Shown: positions 1 to 7,393, counted from the first letter of the stretch. The stretch is 14,776 nt of DNA from CAKSFT01 sp045603125 (GCA_045603125.1 JAZULN010000026.1:1-14776), one strand, 5' to 3'. The notes: generated by a model not told the origin, from the sequence alone. Numbers and translations: made by a program.

Positions 1-17
1 GAAGCGGATTTTTTAGT

Positions 18-680
18 CTATATTTTTCCAAACGCATTGAAAGGTAAAATTCTGAAAATTGCCTTACCCATGATTGATTCGTATGGCACTTGACCTAAAC
101 GTGATGCACGGCTGTCTGTACTGTTGCCACGGTTGTCGCCAAGCACGAATACATTGCCCTCTTCCACGGTAATTGGGTACTCAACAGTTGGGTCGGTTGA
201 GTATGTCGGGGTGTGGCAGAAAGATGAATCTATCATTTCGCCATCAACATAGACGTTGCCGTCACCCGGGATGTTTACCACCTGACCGGGGAGTGCTATA
301 ACTCTTTTTACATAGTATCTTTTTTTGTAGGCATCATCTACAGTAAAGTTTTTAAAGAATTTTGAAAAATCAGATATTTCCTTGCCGGTTGATTCTTCTA
401 GATTTTCATAATATTCTTCTCTTGCTTTATAGTTTGAATCTAATATTACAATATCGCCGGCTTTTGGTTCATAACCGATTTTTCTTACAATCAATCTGTC
501 GTTATTGTGAAGGGTAGGGTACATTGAATCGCCATCAACTCTTACCAAATCAAAGAAAAATCCTTTAATTAAAAATGCAATAGCCAGGGCTATGATAATT
601 GTATAAAACCATTCAAAAACCTCTTTTGCTAAGTTAAAAGGCTTTTCTGGGAATTCTTCTACATTGTTATTTTCGCTCAT
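18..680 (-). CDS. lepB: Signal peptidase I
   Basis: Membrane serine protease (S26) that removes signal peptides from exported proteins on the outer face of the membrane. The 220-residue protein has one N-terminal membrane segment (about residues 24-46). The nucleophile box VDGDSMYPTL follows directly, with Ser52. The general-base box YYVKRVIALPG carries Lys125, and the C-terminal box GDNRGNSTDSR lies at 181-191. All catalytic elements are present. Between the first two boxes, about residues 82-119 form a charged insert of roughly 35 residues that is absent from short Bacillus SipS-type enzymes. The start is supported by GGAGG nine bases upstream of the ATG. It lies 80 bases downstream of rplS on the same strand, an arrangement common in Firmicutes, with a hairpin in the gap. 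Identification is by motif recognition and is secure; the role of the insert is unknown. Confidence 0.97.
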   Translation of the reverse strand: MSENNNVEEFPEKPFNLAKEVFEWFYTIIIALAIAFLIKGFFFDLVRVDGDSMYPTLHNNDRLIVRKIGYEPKAGDIVILDSNYKAREEYYENLEESTGKEISDFSKFFKNFTVDDAYKKRYYVKRVIALPGQVVNIPGDGNVYVDGEMIDSSFCHTPTYSTDPTVEYPITVEEGNVFVLGDNRGNSTDSRASRLGQVPYESIMGKAIFRILPFNAFGKI

Positions 681-710
681 AATGATACCTCCAAACTAAA
701 AAATAATAAG

Positions 711-738
711 CAAAAAGGGAGAATAAAAATTCTCCCTT
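711..738 (-). terminator. Terminator or attenuator hairpin between rplS and lepB
   Basis: On the minus strand, a perfect 10-bp stem (arms 715-724 and 729-738, AAGGGAGAAT with its complement) closes a four-base loop. A run of five T follows, the first two still inside the stem. This is a Rho-independent terminator shape placed just after the rplS stop codon. The T tract is short, and I see no clear separate promoter for lepB, so it may be a partial terminator that lowers lepB expression relative to rplS. The hairpin is seen directly; its efficiency is inference. Confidence 0.7.
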
Positions 739-760
739 CTGACTTTGCATACAAGGAAAA

Positions 761-1114
761 TCAGATCTTTTCCTTAACTTTAGCTGCTTTACCAACTCTG
801 TCACGGAGGTAATAAAGTTTAGCACGTCTAACTTTACCTTTTCTTGAAACTTCAATCTTTTCAATGTTAGGTGAGTTAACAGGCCAAGTCTTTTCAACAC
901 CAACGCCGTAAGAAAGTCTTCTTACAGTAAATGTTTGAGAAATACCGCCGCCTTGCTTTTTGATAATTGTACCTTCGAACATCTGAGTTCTTGTACGATT
1001 ACCTTCTGTTACCTTTTGGTAAACCTTTACGTTGTTACCGATTTCCAATTCTGGTAAATCAGTTCTGATTTGGTCTTTTGTCAAAGCACTAATGATTTCA
1101 TTTGCATTCATCAT
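761..1114 (-). CDS. rplS: 50S ribosomal protein L19
   Basis: Large-subunit ribosomal protein L19, at the interface with the 30S subunit. The 117 residues match the usual family length (about 115). Recognisable family segments are the N-terminal LPELEIGNNVKVYQKV, the central FEGTIIKKQGGGISQTFTVR, and the basic C-terminal stretch GKVRRAKLYYLRDRVGKAAK. Two tandem ATG codons (1114 and 1111) follow AGGAGG; the second has the better spacing (eight bases against five), so the mature reading may begin MNANEI. The gene has its own promoter and a structured leader that can hide this ribosome binding site. It is first in a likely rplS-lepB unit. Confidence 0.98.
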   Translation of the reverse strand: MMNANEIISALTKDQIRTDLPELEIGNNVKVYQKVTEGNRTRTQMFEGTIIKKQGGGISQTFTVRRLSYGVGVEKTWPVNSPNIEKIEVSRKGKVRRAKLYYLRDRVGKAAKVKEKI

Positions 1115-1180
1115 TGAGCCCTCCTCTCATTTCTAAGACGTTCGTGCCGACCGAGGCAGAGGACCATCCGTAATTTAACT
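1115..1180 (-). promoter_or_regulatory. L19-leader-like structured 5' UTR of rplS
   Basis: In the rplS transcript the sequence UCCUCU (positions 1163-1158) is a perfect complement of AGAGGA (1127-1122), which is the core of the rplS ribosome binding site. Pairing would close a stem over the RBS. Inside lies a GCC-six-base loop-GGC hairpin (about 1157-1146). The leader starts near 1180 from the promoter position and is about 65 bases long. Firmicutes have a known ribosomal protein L19 leader motif in this position, thought to mediate autoregulation by L19. Complementarity and position are seen; membership of that RNA family is inference and needs a covariance-model match. Confidence 0.65.
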
Positions 1181-1185
1181 ATAGT

Positions 1186-1214
1186 ATGATATCATAGATT
1201 TTTAGAAAAATCAA
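1186..1214 (-). promoter_or_regulatory. Promoter of rplS
   Basis: On the minus strand TTGATT (1214-1209) and TATCAT (1191-1186) are separated by exactly 17 bases. TGA directly before the -10 box gives an extended -10. Transcription would start near 1180, giving a leader of about 65 bases that carries the RBS-sequestering structure. Confidence 0.75.
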
Positions 1215-1250
1215 GGGTTTTTTAAAAAAATTATCCGATTATATAAATTA

Positions 1251-2318
1251 TTATAAAGAAACACCTTTTTTGTCTTTCTTATTTGGTAATATTTTTGGTA
1301 AAAGGCATAAAAACCGGTAAATCATGCTTATTATGTATGATACCAAAAATGACGATAAAAATACCACAAAAACCATTAAGAAGAAGTAGTAAAGCCTTTG
1401 GGGCATGGTTGGTATTTTTTCAAAAAGCCATGGATAGTAAAGGTCATCAAATAGCCATGAAATCAGGTAAATTCCAAGGGATAAATCTGATATTTTAGAT
1501 ATTACTATTTTAATTGGCTTTGGAATTTTTTCAAGTTTTAACCGTGCTAAAAATAAAAAAGTTAAAATTGCTGTAAAAAAGGTCATATAACCATACCAGT
1601 CAACAGTAGGAGTGACGGTAAAAAATTCACCTTTTTGTGAGAAAAATTTAATTGCCCCAAATCCAAAAACCGCAAGCAAAATAAGGATAAAATTAAGCCA
1701 TAAAGGTAAATATACCTCGTCTTTATGTTCCGATATGTATGCTCCGAAAAAGTAATAGGTAATGGGGTATAGAGTTGTCCACCAGGTCGGTAAAATCATA
1801 AAGGATGCTGTGTTTGTTATGGTGGGGAGTACGGTTATTGAGAAAAGTGTAACCAAAAGCACTCGTTTTTGCCCGTTGGTTTTTAATCCATTATAGATCA
1901 AATTTAGAAAAGGTATAAGTAAAAATAACCCGATATACATTGCGATGTACCAGGAATACTGGTTATAGGACAAGATATTTTTAAAAGCATCCTTTAGGGT
2001 TATGGGCATACCTTTATAGTATGCCATATAAATTAGCATAACTACCGTTGATAAAAGATATATAAATAAGGTCTTTTTTATTCCGCCATAGTATTTTTTT
2101 GATAGCTCTTTTTTATTCATTAAGTACCCGGTAAGGAGTAGAAAAAGAGGCACGCATACCATAAATGCCGTTCTCATAACGGTGGATATAAACATCAATT
2201 TACCCGAAAGTGGAGTCATATAAAAACCGCTATTTAAGAAAAAGTGCACCGATATTACGGAAATTACCGCAATGCTTCTTATTAAATCAAGACTAATATT
2301 TCTTTCTTTTCGCATCAT
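1251..2318 (-). CDS. Acyltransferase family 3 integral membrane protein
   Basis: Predicted polytopic membrane O-acyltransferase of the acyltransferase-3 (OafA/WecH) family, which transfers acyl groups, usually acetyl, to surface sugars or other cell-envelope acceptors. The N-terminal signature is visible: SLDLIRSIAVISVISVHFF, with Arg14 and His25 corresponding to the conserved Arg and His of the family. About ten hydrophobic segments follow over 355 residues, as usual for the family. The long frame begins with a TTG at 2339 inside the previous gene. The ATG pair at 2318/2315 is preferred because AGGAG sits four or seven bases upstream. It starts ten bases after the stop of the ferritin-VIT gene, so it is the last gene of that operon. 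The acceptor cannot be read from the sequence, and no clear terminator is seen after it. Confidence 0.88.
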   Translation of the reverse strand: MMRKERNISLDLIRSIAVISVISVHFFLNSGFYMTPLSGKLMFISTVMRTAFMVCVPLFLLLTGYLMNKKELSKKYYGGIKKTLFIYLLSTVVMLIYMAYYKGMPITLKDAFKNILSYNQYSWYIAMYIGLFLLIPFLNLIYNGLKTNGQKRVLLVTLFSITVLPTITNTASFMILPTWWTTLYPITYYFFGAYISEHKDEVYLPLWLNFILILLAVFGFGAIKFFSQKGEFFTVTPTVDWYGYMTFFTAILTFLFLARLKLEKIPKPIKIVISKISDLSLGIYLISWLFDDLYYPWLFEKIPTMPQRLYYFFLMVFVVFLSSFLVSYIISMIYRFLCLLPKILPNKKDKKGVSL

Positions 2319-2328
2319 AATGCTCCTA

Positions 2329-3210
2329 TCATAGCTCAACGCCTAAGAAATGCTTTGCCGCAATTCCCACAAAGAAAGATAAAACTGCAACCGATACGCT
2401 AATTAGTGTCATTTCTAAAAACCGTGGACGGAATTTCTGACCCTGTGCCACAGATATGTAGTAGGTAAATCCGGCAATTATAAGTATTACCACCAAAAGC
2501 ATAAGCCCAAGTGCTGCCATATACATTGAATTATCTAATAAAAGATATGGTGCAATTAAAAGGATTACGGTAATCAGGTAGGCGATACCTGTGTATGTGC
2601 AGGATTTCATTGCATCGGTTCTGCCTTCACTTTTGGCTGATAAAAATTCACTCGATGCCATAGAAAATGTTGCCGAAATGCCGATTATAAGCCCCGATAG
2701 TGCAATCAATCTTGTGTTTTGCATGGCAAATGTAAAACCGGCCAAAGATCCTGTTAGTTCCACTAAAGCATCGTTCATGCCAAGCACCATACTTCCGATA
2801 TATTGTAGTCGTTCTTCGTCGAGCATTTCAAGTAGTGCCTCTTCATGCTCCTTTTCCTGTTTTCTTATTTCAATACTTTCCTCGATTTCCTCGGTTAGAA
2901 GATTATATTCAGTCTGTGCGTTCTCCTCACCGTTTTCCATTAGTTTTACAGCAAAGGTAAAGCCAAGAATCCGGGCGATTAACGAAAATTTAAATATCTT
3001 AAAGCGATTTGGCTTCATTTCGATGCCGGTGTAATTTTTCCAGATTTCGTAGTGGGCCTTTTCCTCGCTTGCCAAACGCTGTAAAACTTCTTTGTTATGT
3101 TCACCTTTTGAAAATTTTGCGATTTTTTCATAGATTATGCTTTCATCTAGTTCGTTTTGTTGCATTTTTTTAATGATATCCAATGCTTTTTTTGAAATTT
3201 CCTTGACCAT
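2329..3210 (-). CDS. Ferritin-like/VIT1 fusion iron transporter (MbfA type)
   Basis: A two-part protein of 293 residues. Residues about 1-130 form a rubrerythrin/ferritin-like helical domain with two ExxH di-iron motifs: Glu50/His53 in SEEKAHYEIW and Glu119/His122 in QEKEHEEAL, plus acidic residues near 20-24 and 92-101. Residues about 135-290 are a VIT1/CCC1 transporter domain. It includes GMNDALVELTGSLAGFTFAM (first membrane helix, Asp147 and Glu151) and SMASSEFLSAKSEG, the family's Met/Glu metal-site region, with about five membrane helices in all. Family members of this layout (MbfA, Er-VIT) export iron and protect against iron and peroxide stress; that role is inferred here. AAAGGAG lies seven bases before the ATG. 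It sits 19 bases after rlmD and 10 bases before the acyltransferase, so it is probably co-transcribed with both. Confidence 0.9.
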   Translation of the reverse strand: MVKEISKKALDIIKKMQQNELDESIIYEKIAKFSKGEHNKEVLQRLASEEKAHYEIWKNYTGIEMKPNRFKIFKFSLIARILGFTFAVKLMENGEENAQTEYNLLTEEIEESIEIRKQEKEHEEALLEMLDEERLQYIGSMVLGMNDALVELTGSLAGFTFAMQNTRLIALSGLIIGISATFSMASSEFLSAKSEGRTDAMKSCTYTGIAYLITVILLIAPYLLLDNSMYMAALGLMLLVVILIIAGFTYYISVAQGQKFRPRFLEMTLISVSVAVLSFFVGIAAKHFLGVEL

Positions 3211-3229
3211 TTTTATTCTCCTTTCGGGT

Positions 3230-4585
3230 TTATTTGATTAATTTTACCACCGTTTCTATATGGTTCGTATTTGCAAACATATCCACACCACAGATTTTTT
3301 CTGGGGAGTAGCCGAAGGTGTTTAAAAACTTCATATCTCTCGCTAAAGTTGCAGGATTACAGGATACATAAACAATTCGCTTAGGATTTACACTTGCTAT
3401 TGCCGATAGTGTTGCCTCGTCTGAACCCTTTCTCGGCGGGTCGATTAAAACAATGTCGGGAGATATGCCGTCCTTTATTAGTTTTGGTACAATATCCTGT
3501 GCATCGGCACAGTAAAATGTCGCATTTGTGATTCCGTTATTTTCGGCATTTTTCTTGGCGTTTTCTATAGCTTCCGGGACAATTTCAACGCCGATTACCT
3601 CTTTTGCCAGCCTTGATGCACTAAGGGAAATTGTACCGATTCCGCAATAGATATCCATCACTGTGTCATCCTTAGAAATATCGGCATATTCCAGTGCTTT
3701 GTTGTATAGATTTTCGGTCTGTGCATGGTTTACCTGATAAAAACTATGAGGCGAAATCTCGTATTCAACACCTAAAAGGGTGTCGGAGATTGTGTTTTTT
3801 CCATATAGTGTAATATTTTTATCCCCTAAAACAAGATTTGTTTTTTTGCTATTTACATTTAGAATTATCGATGTGATATCGGGGGATATTTTAAGGAGTT
3901 TTTTCACTAAAACCTCAGGGTTTGGAAGAGTTTTTTTGGTTGCAGAAACTATAACCATAATCTCGCCTGAAATCCTACCATATCTTGTAAATACACGCCT
4001 GATGTCACCTTTATGTGTTGCCTCATTATAGCTTGGAACTCCAAGCTCTGTCATATATTCTTTAACTGCCGACAAAACCGCACTGTTAAATTCACCACCT
4101 AATAAACAGTCGTCTAAAGGGATAATATCGTGACTCCGTGCTCTGAAAAATCCCGAAACGGGTTTGCCATTTTCATCACCTATTGGAAAAATCATTTTGT
4201 TTCGGTATCTGAATTGGGAAGGGGCGGGAATCATTTCACTGACTTCTTCTGAAAATCCACCAATACGTTTTAGGGCGTTGTTAATAATCCCACGTTTAAT
4301 CTCAAGCTGATAGTTGTAGTTGATATGCATAAGGGAACACCCACCGCATTTTTCGTATTGGGGACACATAACATCTGTTCTTTCAGAAGATGGTGTCATG
4401 ATTTCTAAAACCTTACCAAAGGCATAGGAATTCAGAACTTTTACAATTTGGACTTTTAAAATGTCTCCTGTGACGGTCTTTGGAACAAACACCACAAATC
4501 CGTCGATATTTCCAACACCGTTTCCGTCGGAGGATACATCTTTTATTTCAATATCATATATTTCATTTTTTTCGGGCTTTTTCAT
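3230..4585 (-). CDS. rlmD: 23S rRNA (uracil-C5)-methyltransferase, RlmD/RlmCD/TrmA family
   Basis: SAM-dependent RNA methyltransferase making 5-methyluridine, most likely at U1939 of 23S rRNA and perhaps also U747, as RlmCD does in Gram-positive bacteria. A TRAM domain covers residues about 5-62. The 4Fe-4S cysteines Cys74, Cys80, Cys83 (CPQYEKCGGC) and Cys160 are all present. The SAM-binding motif DIYCGIGTISLSAS starts at 311, IDPPRKG is at 381-387, the catalytic Cys409 lies in VSCNPATLARD, and Glu444 in NHIET is the expected base. Start choice: an upstream in-frame ATG at 4615 has no RBS and would lie two or three bases from the predicted transcription start. The ATG at 4585 follows AAAGGCGG with seven-base spacing, giving 451 residues. 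First gene of a three-gene operon. Which uracils are targeted cannot be decided from sequence alone. Confidence 0.93.
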   Translation of the reverse strand: MKKPEKNEIYDIEIKDVSSDGNGVGNIDGFVVFVPKTVTGDILKVQIVKVLNSYAFGKVLEIMTPSSERTDVMCPQYEKCGGCSLMHINYNYQLEIKRGIINNALKRIGGFSEEVSEMIPAPSQFRYRNKMIFPIGDENGKPVSGFFRARSHDIIPLDDCLLGGEFNSAVLSAVKEYMTELGVPSYNEATHKGDIRRVFTRYGRISGEIMVIVSATKKTLPNPEVLVKKLLKISPDITSIILNVNSKKTNLVLGDKNITLYGKNTISDTLLGVEYEISPHSFYQVNHAQTENLYNKALEYADISKDDTVMDIYCGIGTISLSASRLAKEVIGVEIVPEAIENAKKNAENNGITNATFYCADAQDIVPKLIKDGISPDIVLIDPPRKGSDEATLSAIASVNPKRIVYVSCNPATLARDMKFLNTFGYSPEKICGVDMFANTNHIETVVKLIK

Positions 4586-4623
4586 AAAATAACCGCCTTT
4601 TTTAAAATTAACCATATATTGTA

Positions 4624-4652
4624 ATTATATCATAAATAATCTGGGATTTCAA
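4624..4652 (-). promoter_or_regulatory. Promoter of the rlmD operon
   Basis: On the minus strand TTGAAA (4652-4647), a 17-base spacer and a perfect TATAAT (4629-4624), preceded by TGA (extended -10). Transcription would begin near 4617, about 32 bases before the chosen rlmD start. It lies back to back with the promoter at 4690-4718. Confidence 0.85.
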
Positions 4653-4689
4653 TAGATTTAGCGATTCGGCGGAAAATGTCAGAGAATAC

Positions 4690-4718
4690 TTGTAAACGTA
4701 AAAGAAGTGTGATATAAT
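4690..4718 (+). promoter_or_regulatory. Promoter of the receiver-SARP/SGNH operon
   Basis: TTGTAA (4690-4695), a 17-base spacer and a perfect TATAAT (4713-4718) with TGA before it (extended -10). The start would be near 4725, leaving a short leader before the TTG at 4753. The 37 bases between the two divergent -35 boxes could hold a shared operator, but I see no obvious palindrome. Confidence 0.83.
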
Positions 4719-4752
4719 TTGATGTAATAACGGGAAAAGTGGGTGAAAACTT

Positions 4753-5532
4753 TTGAATATTGCCTATATAGATAAAGAACAGTATGACCTTGAAAATTTT
4801 AAATACCTCTCTCGCGACATAAATGAGGTTGATAATCTGGAATGTTTTCAGGATGCGGAAAATTTTATAGATTATATCAGATTTAATAACGTAAAACTGG
4901 TTTTTGTGGGCTTGGATTGGGATTTAATTAAAAAGATACAGCAAATCGATGAAAAAATTGCCATATCGATAATTACACATGATAAAAAACAGGCATTGAC
5001 CGCATACCAAAAGGGAATTTTCGGGTACATCTTAAAGCCATATACATCCTGCGATATCAGAGAGGTCATTAAAAGATATGAAAACATCGTCAATAAAAGA
5101 GATGTAAAAGATGTTAAAATCAAGACATTCGGGAGATTTGACATCTTCGTCGAGGGGAGAGCACTTTATTTTTCCAATAAAAAAGCAAAGGAGTTTCTGG
5201 CCCTTTTGGTAGACCATAGGGGTGGTATCGTTACTATGGAAGAAACGATAGATGTCCTTTGGGAAGATAGGCTGCCTGATGAAAAGACAAAGGCACTATA
5301 CCGAATGGCAACCAAAAATTTAAGGGACACATTAAAAAACGCCGGCTGTGATGATATTTTAATTGAATCAAGAGGACAGAGGTCTATAGATTTTCGAAGG
5401 ATTGATTGCGATTACTATAAATTTTTTAATAACCCCAATAAACATCGTCAGCTCTTTAACGGCGAGTATATGACTGAATATTCGTGGGGTGAATACACGT
5501 TGGCAAAATTAGTTACAAAATATAATGGATAA
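4753..5532 (+). CDS. Transcriptional regulator: degenerate receiver plus SARP-like winged helix
   Basis: Cytoplasmic regulator of 259 residues. Residues 1-112 have a response-regulator receiver layout: Asp7 at the first strand end, Thr75 in IIT, and Lys95 in YILKPY. The phosphoacceptor position after the third strand reads LVFVGLDWD, apparently Gly53 instead of Asp, and the following loop is shortened, so ordinary phosphorylation is doubtful; Asp55 is the only nearby alternative. Residues about 121-225 form an OmpR/SARP-type winged helix (TFGRFDIFVEG to SRGQRSIDF). The C-terminal FNGEYMTEYSWGEYTL resembles the beginning of a bacterial transcriptional activator domain that is otherwise missing, as in short clostridial SARP-like regulators. 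The start is TTG, because an in-frame stop lies three codons upstream and the receiver begins at once; GGGTG lies seven bases before it. The SGNH hydrolase gene follows after 13 bases. No kinase gene is nearby. Confidence 0.85.
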   Translation: MNIAYIDKEQYDLENFKYLSRDINEVDNLECFQDAENFIDYIRFNNVKLVFVGLDWDLIKKIQQIDEKIAISIITHDKKQALTAYQKGIFGYILKPYTSCDIREVIKRYENIVNKRDVKDVKIKTFGRFDIFVEGRALYFSNKKAKEFLALLVDHRGGIVTMEETIDVLWEDRLPDEKTKALYRMATKNLRDTLKNAGCDDILIESRGQRSIDFRRIDCDYYKFFNNPNKHRQLFNGEYMTEYSWGEYTLAKLVTKYNG

Positions 5533-5545
5533 AGGGTGATGATTT

Positions 5546-6166
5546 ATGAAAAATGTATTATTGGTAGGGGATTCTATTCGTGCAGGTTATGATAAGGCGG
5601 TGAAGAAATCTTTAGAAGGCGTGGCGAATGTTTATTTTCCTGAAGAAAACTGCAGATTTGCGTCGTATGTTTTAAGAAATCTTCACGAATATATAAATGA
5701 TGTAAAGTTCGATGTAATCCATTGGAATGCAGGCCTTTGGGACTGTTTGCGTCTTTTTGAAGAAGACCCGCATACGCCGATAGATGTGTATGGGTATTAT
5801 ATTGACAGAATATGTATCAGGATAAAAAAACTTTGCCCCGACTCAAAAGTTATATTTGCCACCTCTACAAGCGTTCTTTCGGAAAAGATGCTAAAGGATT
5901 TTAAAAGATATAACGAGGAAATTGAAGCGTATAATAAAGTGGCGGTGGACATTGTGAAAAAGCATGGTTTTTTAGTAAATGATATGTTCCCGCTATCGGT
6001 TTCTCTTGGCGAGGCGGCACATTCCGATGCGGTCCACTATTACACGCCTGAGGGTACAAAAGCCTTTACCAATAAGGTGCTGGAAGTCCTCTCGGATGCC
6101 CTCCAGTTAGACAGTACCCCTGAATATAGAGAAGAACTCCATACCGCGAAACCTGTTGGTATTTAA
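5546..6166 (+). CDS. SGNH/GDSL-family hydrolase
   Basis: Predicted esterase or lipase-like hydrolase of the SGNH superfamily, 206 residues. The blocks are in order: nucleophile Ser10 in LLVGDSIRAGY (block I), HWNAGLWD with Asn61 (block III), and SDAVHYYTPEG with Asp161 and His164 forming the DxxH of block V. There is no signal peptide or membrane segment, so it should act in the cytoplasm. Many family members deacetylate sugars or cleave acyl esters; the substrate cannot be read here. GGGTG lies upstream of the ATG, and the gene starts 13 bases after the regulator, so the two are one operon under the promoter at 4690-4718. A strong terminator follows immediately. Fold and catalytic residues are secure; function is unknown. 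Confidence 0.9.
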   Translation: MKNVLLVGDSIRAGYDKAVKKSLEGVANVYFPEENCRFASYVLRNLHEYINDVKFDVIHWNAGLWDCLRLFEEDPHTPIDVYGYYIDRICIRIKKLCPDSKVIFATSTSVLSEKMLKDFKRYNEEIEAYNKVAVDIVKKHGFLVNDMFPLSVSLGEAAHSDAVHYYTPEGTKAFTNKVLEVLSDALQLDSTPEYREELHTAKPVGI

Positions 6167-6204
6167 ATAAAAATAACCCTCAAAATTGAGGGTTATTTTT
6201 ATTT
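6167..6204. terminator. Bidirectional terminator between convergent genes
   Basis: A nearly perfect hairpin: arm 6167-6182 (ending AATAACCCTCA) and arm 6187-6202, with a four-base loop. It is flanked by A runs on the left and T runs on the right, so it works as a Rho-independent terminator in both directions. It ends the regulator-SGNH operon (plus) and ctpA (minus); the ctpA stop codon at 6199-6201 lies inside its right arm. Confidence 0.93.
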
Positions 6205-7386
6205 GGTGTTTAAAATTTCTACTGCCCTTTGTAGTTGTAAATCTTCTTCATATTGAAGGTTTGATACTGATTTTTCTAAATTTAATGTAACCGTTTCGTC
6301 GGGGACTATGCCTTTTTCGTGAATACATTCGCCCGAAGGTGTATAGTATTTGGCAGATGTGATTGTAAGACCTGAGCCGTCATAAAGGGGGATAACTGTT
6401 TGCACAACACCTTTTCCGTAGGTTTTTTCTCCAACCACAGTGGCTTTTTTATAGTCTTTCAAAGCTCCGCAGAGGACTTCAGATGCTGAGGCACTGTTAC
6501 CATTTACCAACACAACCATCGGAAGATTTACATCTTTTTCGTCGGAATCATAATAAGTTTTCTTGCCGTTTTTGTCTTCGGTATAGGTGATTGTACCCTT
6601 TGGAAGGAGATGGTCGGCAATTTTTGTTACAATATCCAAATCCCCGCCCGGGTTATCTCTTAAGTCAATTATTAGTGAATTTATTCCCGAAAAACCGTTT
6701 AAGTGCTCGCAAAACTCAGTGTATGTGTCCTTTGAATTTGAAAAATCGGGGTTTTTATGGTTAAACTGGGTAATTCTTATATATCCGATATCACCTTCTA
6801 AAGTATTTGAGTAAACGGTCGGCATATTTATAACCTCTCGTGCCACATCTACGTCAAAAGTTGAATTATTTCGCTCGATTGTAAGGTTAACAGGAGGTGG
6901 AGTAAGTGTCGAAAGGTGAGAGCCCTTTATAATATAGACCGCTGCATCCATCTCACTTGCCCCGTAGCTTTTTCCGTCAACGGCGATGATATAGTCGTTT
7001 GGTAAAAGTCCGCTTTTCTCAGCGGACTGACCGGGGGTTACAGATATAATTTTAAGCTTATTATTATTAAAATCTGCACCAAGTGTTATTCCAATGCCAC
7101 GATAACCGTTGCTTAGCTGAGAGTTTAGTTGGGTAAACTCTTCTTCGGTGTAGTAGTTTGTGTATATGTCGTCTACGCTCTCTGTTAAGGCTTTTGCTGC
7201 CATATCCGACATTTCCTTGTTGTCAATATCATAGATAGAAAAGTTGTCTAAAATATCAGACACAGATGCAATTTTTCTATATAGTCCTCCATGTGCTTTT
7301 GCGTGGTTTATGTCCTTTACCGTATTGGTTAAAAGACAGGTCACCAAGGCGGTTACAATGATTACCAATACTGTGTTTTTCTTCAA
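6199..7386 (-). CDS. ctpA: C-terminal processing peptidase, S41 family (CtpA/CtpB)
   Basis: Membrane-anchored serine protease acting outside the cytoplasmic membrane, with a PDZ domain that gates substrate access. With the start chosen here (395 residues) there is an N-terminal membrane anchor (about 4-21), a PDZ domain about 93-186, and the S41 catalytic core. Catalytic residues Ser300 (NGNSASASE), Lys325 and Gln329 (KTYGKGVVQ) have the family spacing of 25 and 4. Start choice: an ATG at 7443 lacks an RBS, while a TTG at 7386 follows GGAGGA at seven bases and gives the typical anchor MKKNTVLVIIV. The PDZ end holds a slightly long Ser/Thr/Pro loop (IKGSHLSTLTPPPVNL). It lies downstream of the M23 gene but beyond a terminator, so it may be separately transcribed; no convincing promoter was found. 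B. subtilis also keeps ctpB next to ftsEX. Confidence 0.93.
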   Translation of the reverse strand: MKKNTVLVIIVTALVTCLLTNTVKDINHAKAHGGLYRKIASVSDILDNFSIYDIDNKEMSDMAAKALTESVDDIYTNYYTEEEFTQLNSQLSNGYRGIGITLGADFNNNKLKIISVTPGQSAEKSGLLPNDYIIAVDGKSYGASEMDAAVYIIKGSHLSTLTPPPVNLTIERNNSTFDVDVAREVINMPTVYSNTLEGDIGYIRITQFNHKNPDFSNSKDTYTEFCEHLNGFSGINSLIIDLRDNPGGDLDIVTKIADHLLPKGTITYTEDKNGKKTYYDSDEKDVNLPMVVLVNGNSASASEVLCGALKDYKKATVVGEKTYGKGVVQTVIPLYDGSGLTITSAKYYTPSGECIHEKGIVPDETVTLNLEKSVSNLQYEEDLQLQRAVEILNTK

Positions 7387-7393
7387 ATTATAT

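Noticed and set aside
1..17. Terminator or next gene after lepB
   Set aside because: Only 17 bases are visible, too few to support a hairpin or a coding start.
667..903. Open frame antisense-offset to rplS and the lepB gap
   Set aside because: It overlaps rplS in another frame, runs through the terminator hairpin, has no RBS and resembles no protein.
2319..2339. TTG start of the acyltransferase inside the ferritin-VIT gene
   Set aside because: No RBS precedes it, whereas the ATG pair at 2318/2315 has AGGAG at suitable spacing.
4612..4632. PerR/Fur-box-like AT-rich sequence overlapping the rlmD operon -10 region
   Set aside because: About 10 of 14 positions fit TTATAATnATTATAA, which is tempting next to an iron exporter. 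Half of the match is simply the TATAAT box in AT-rich DNA, and the two halves are not symmetric.
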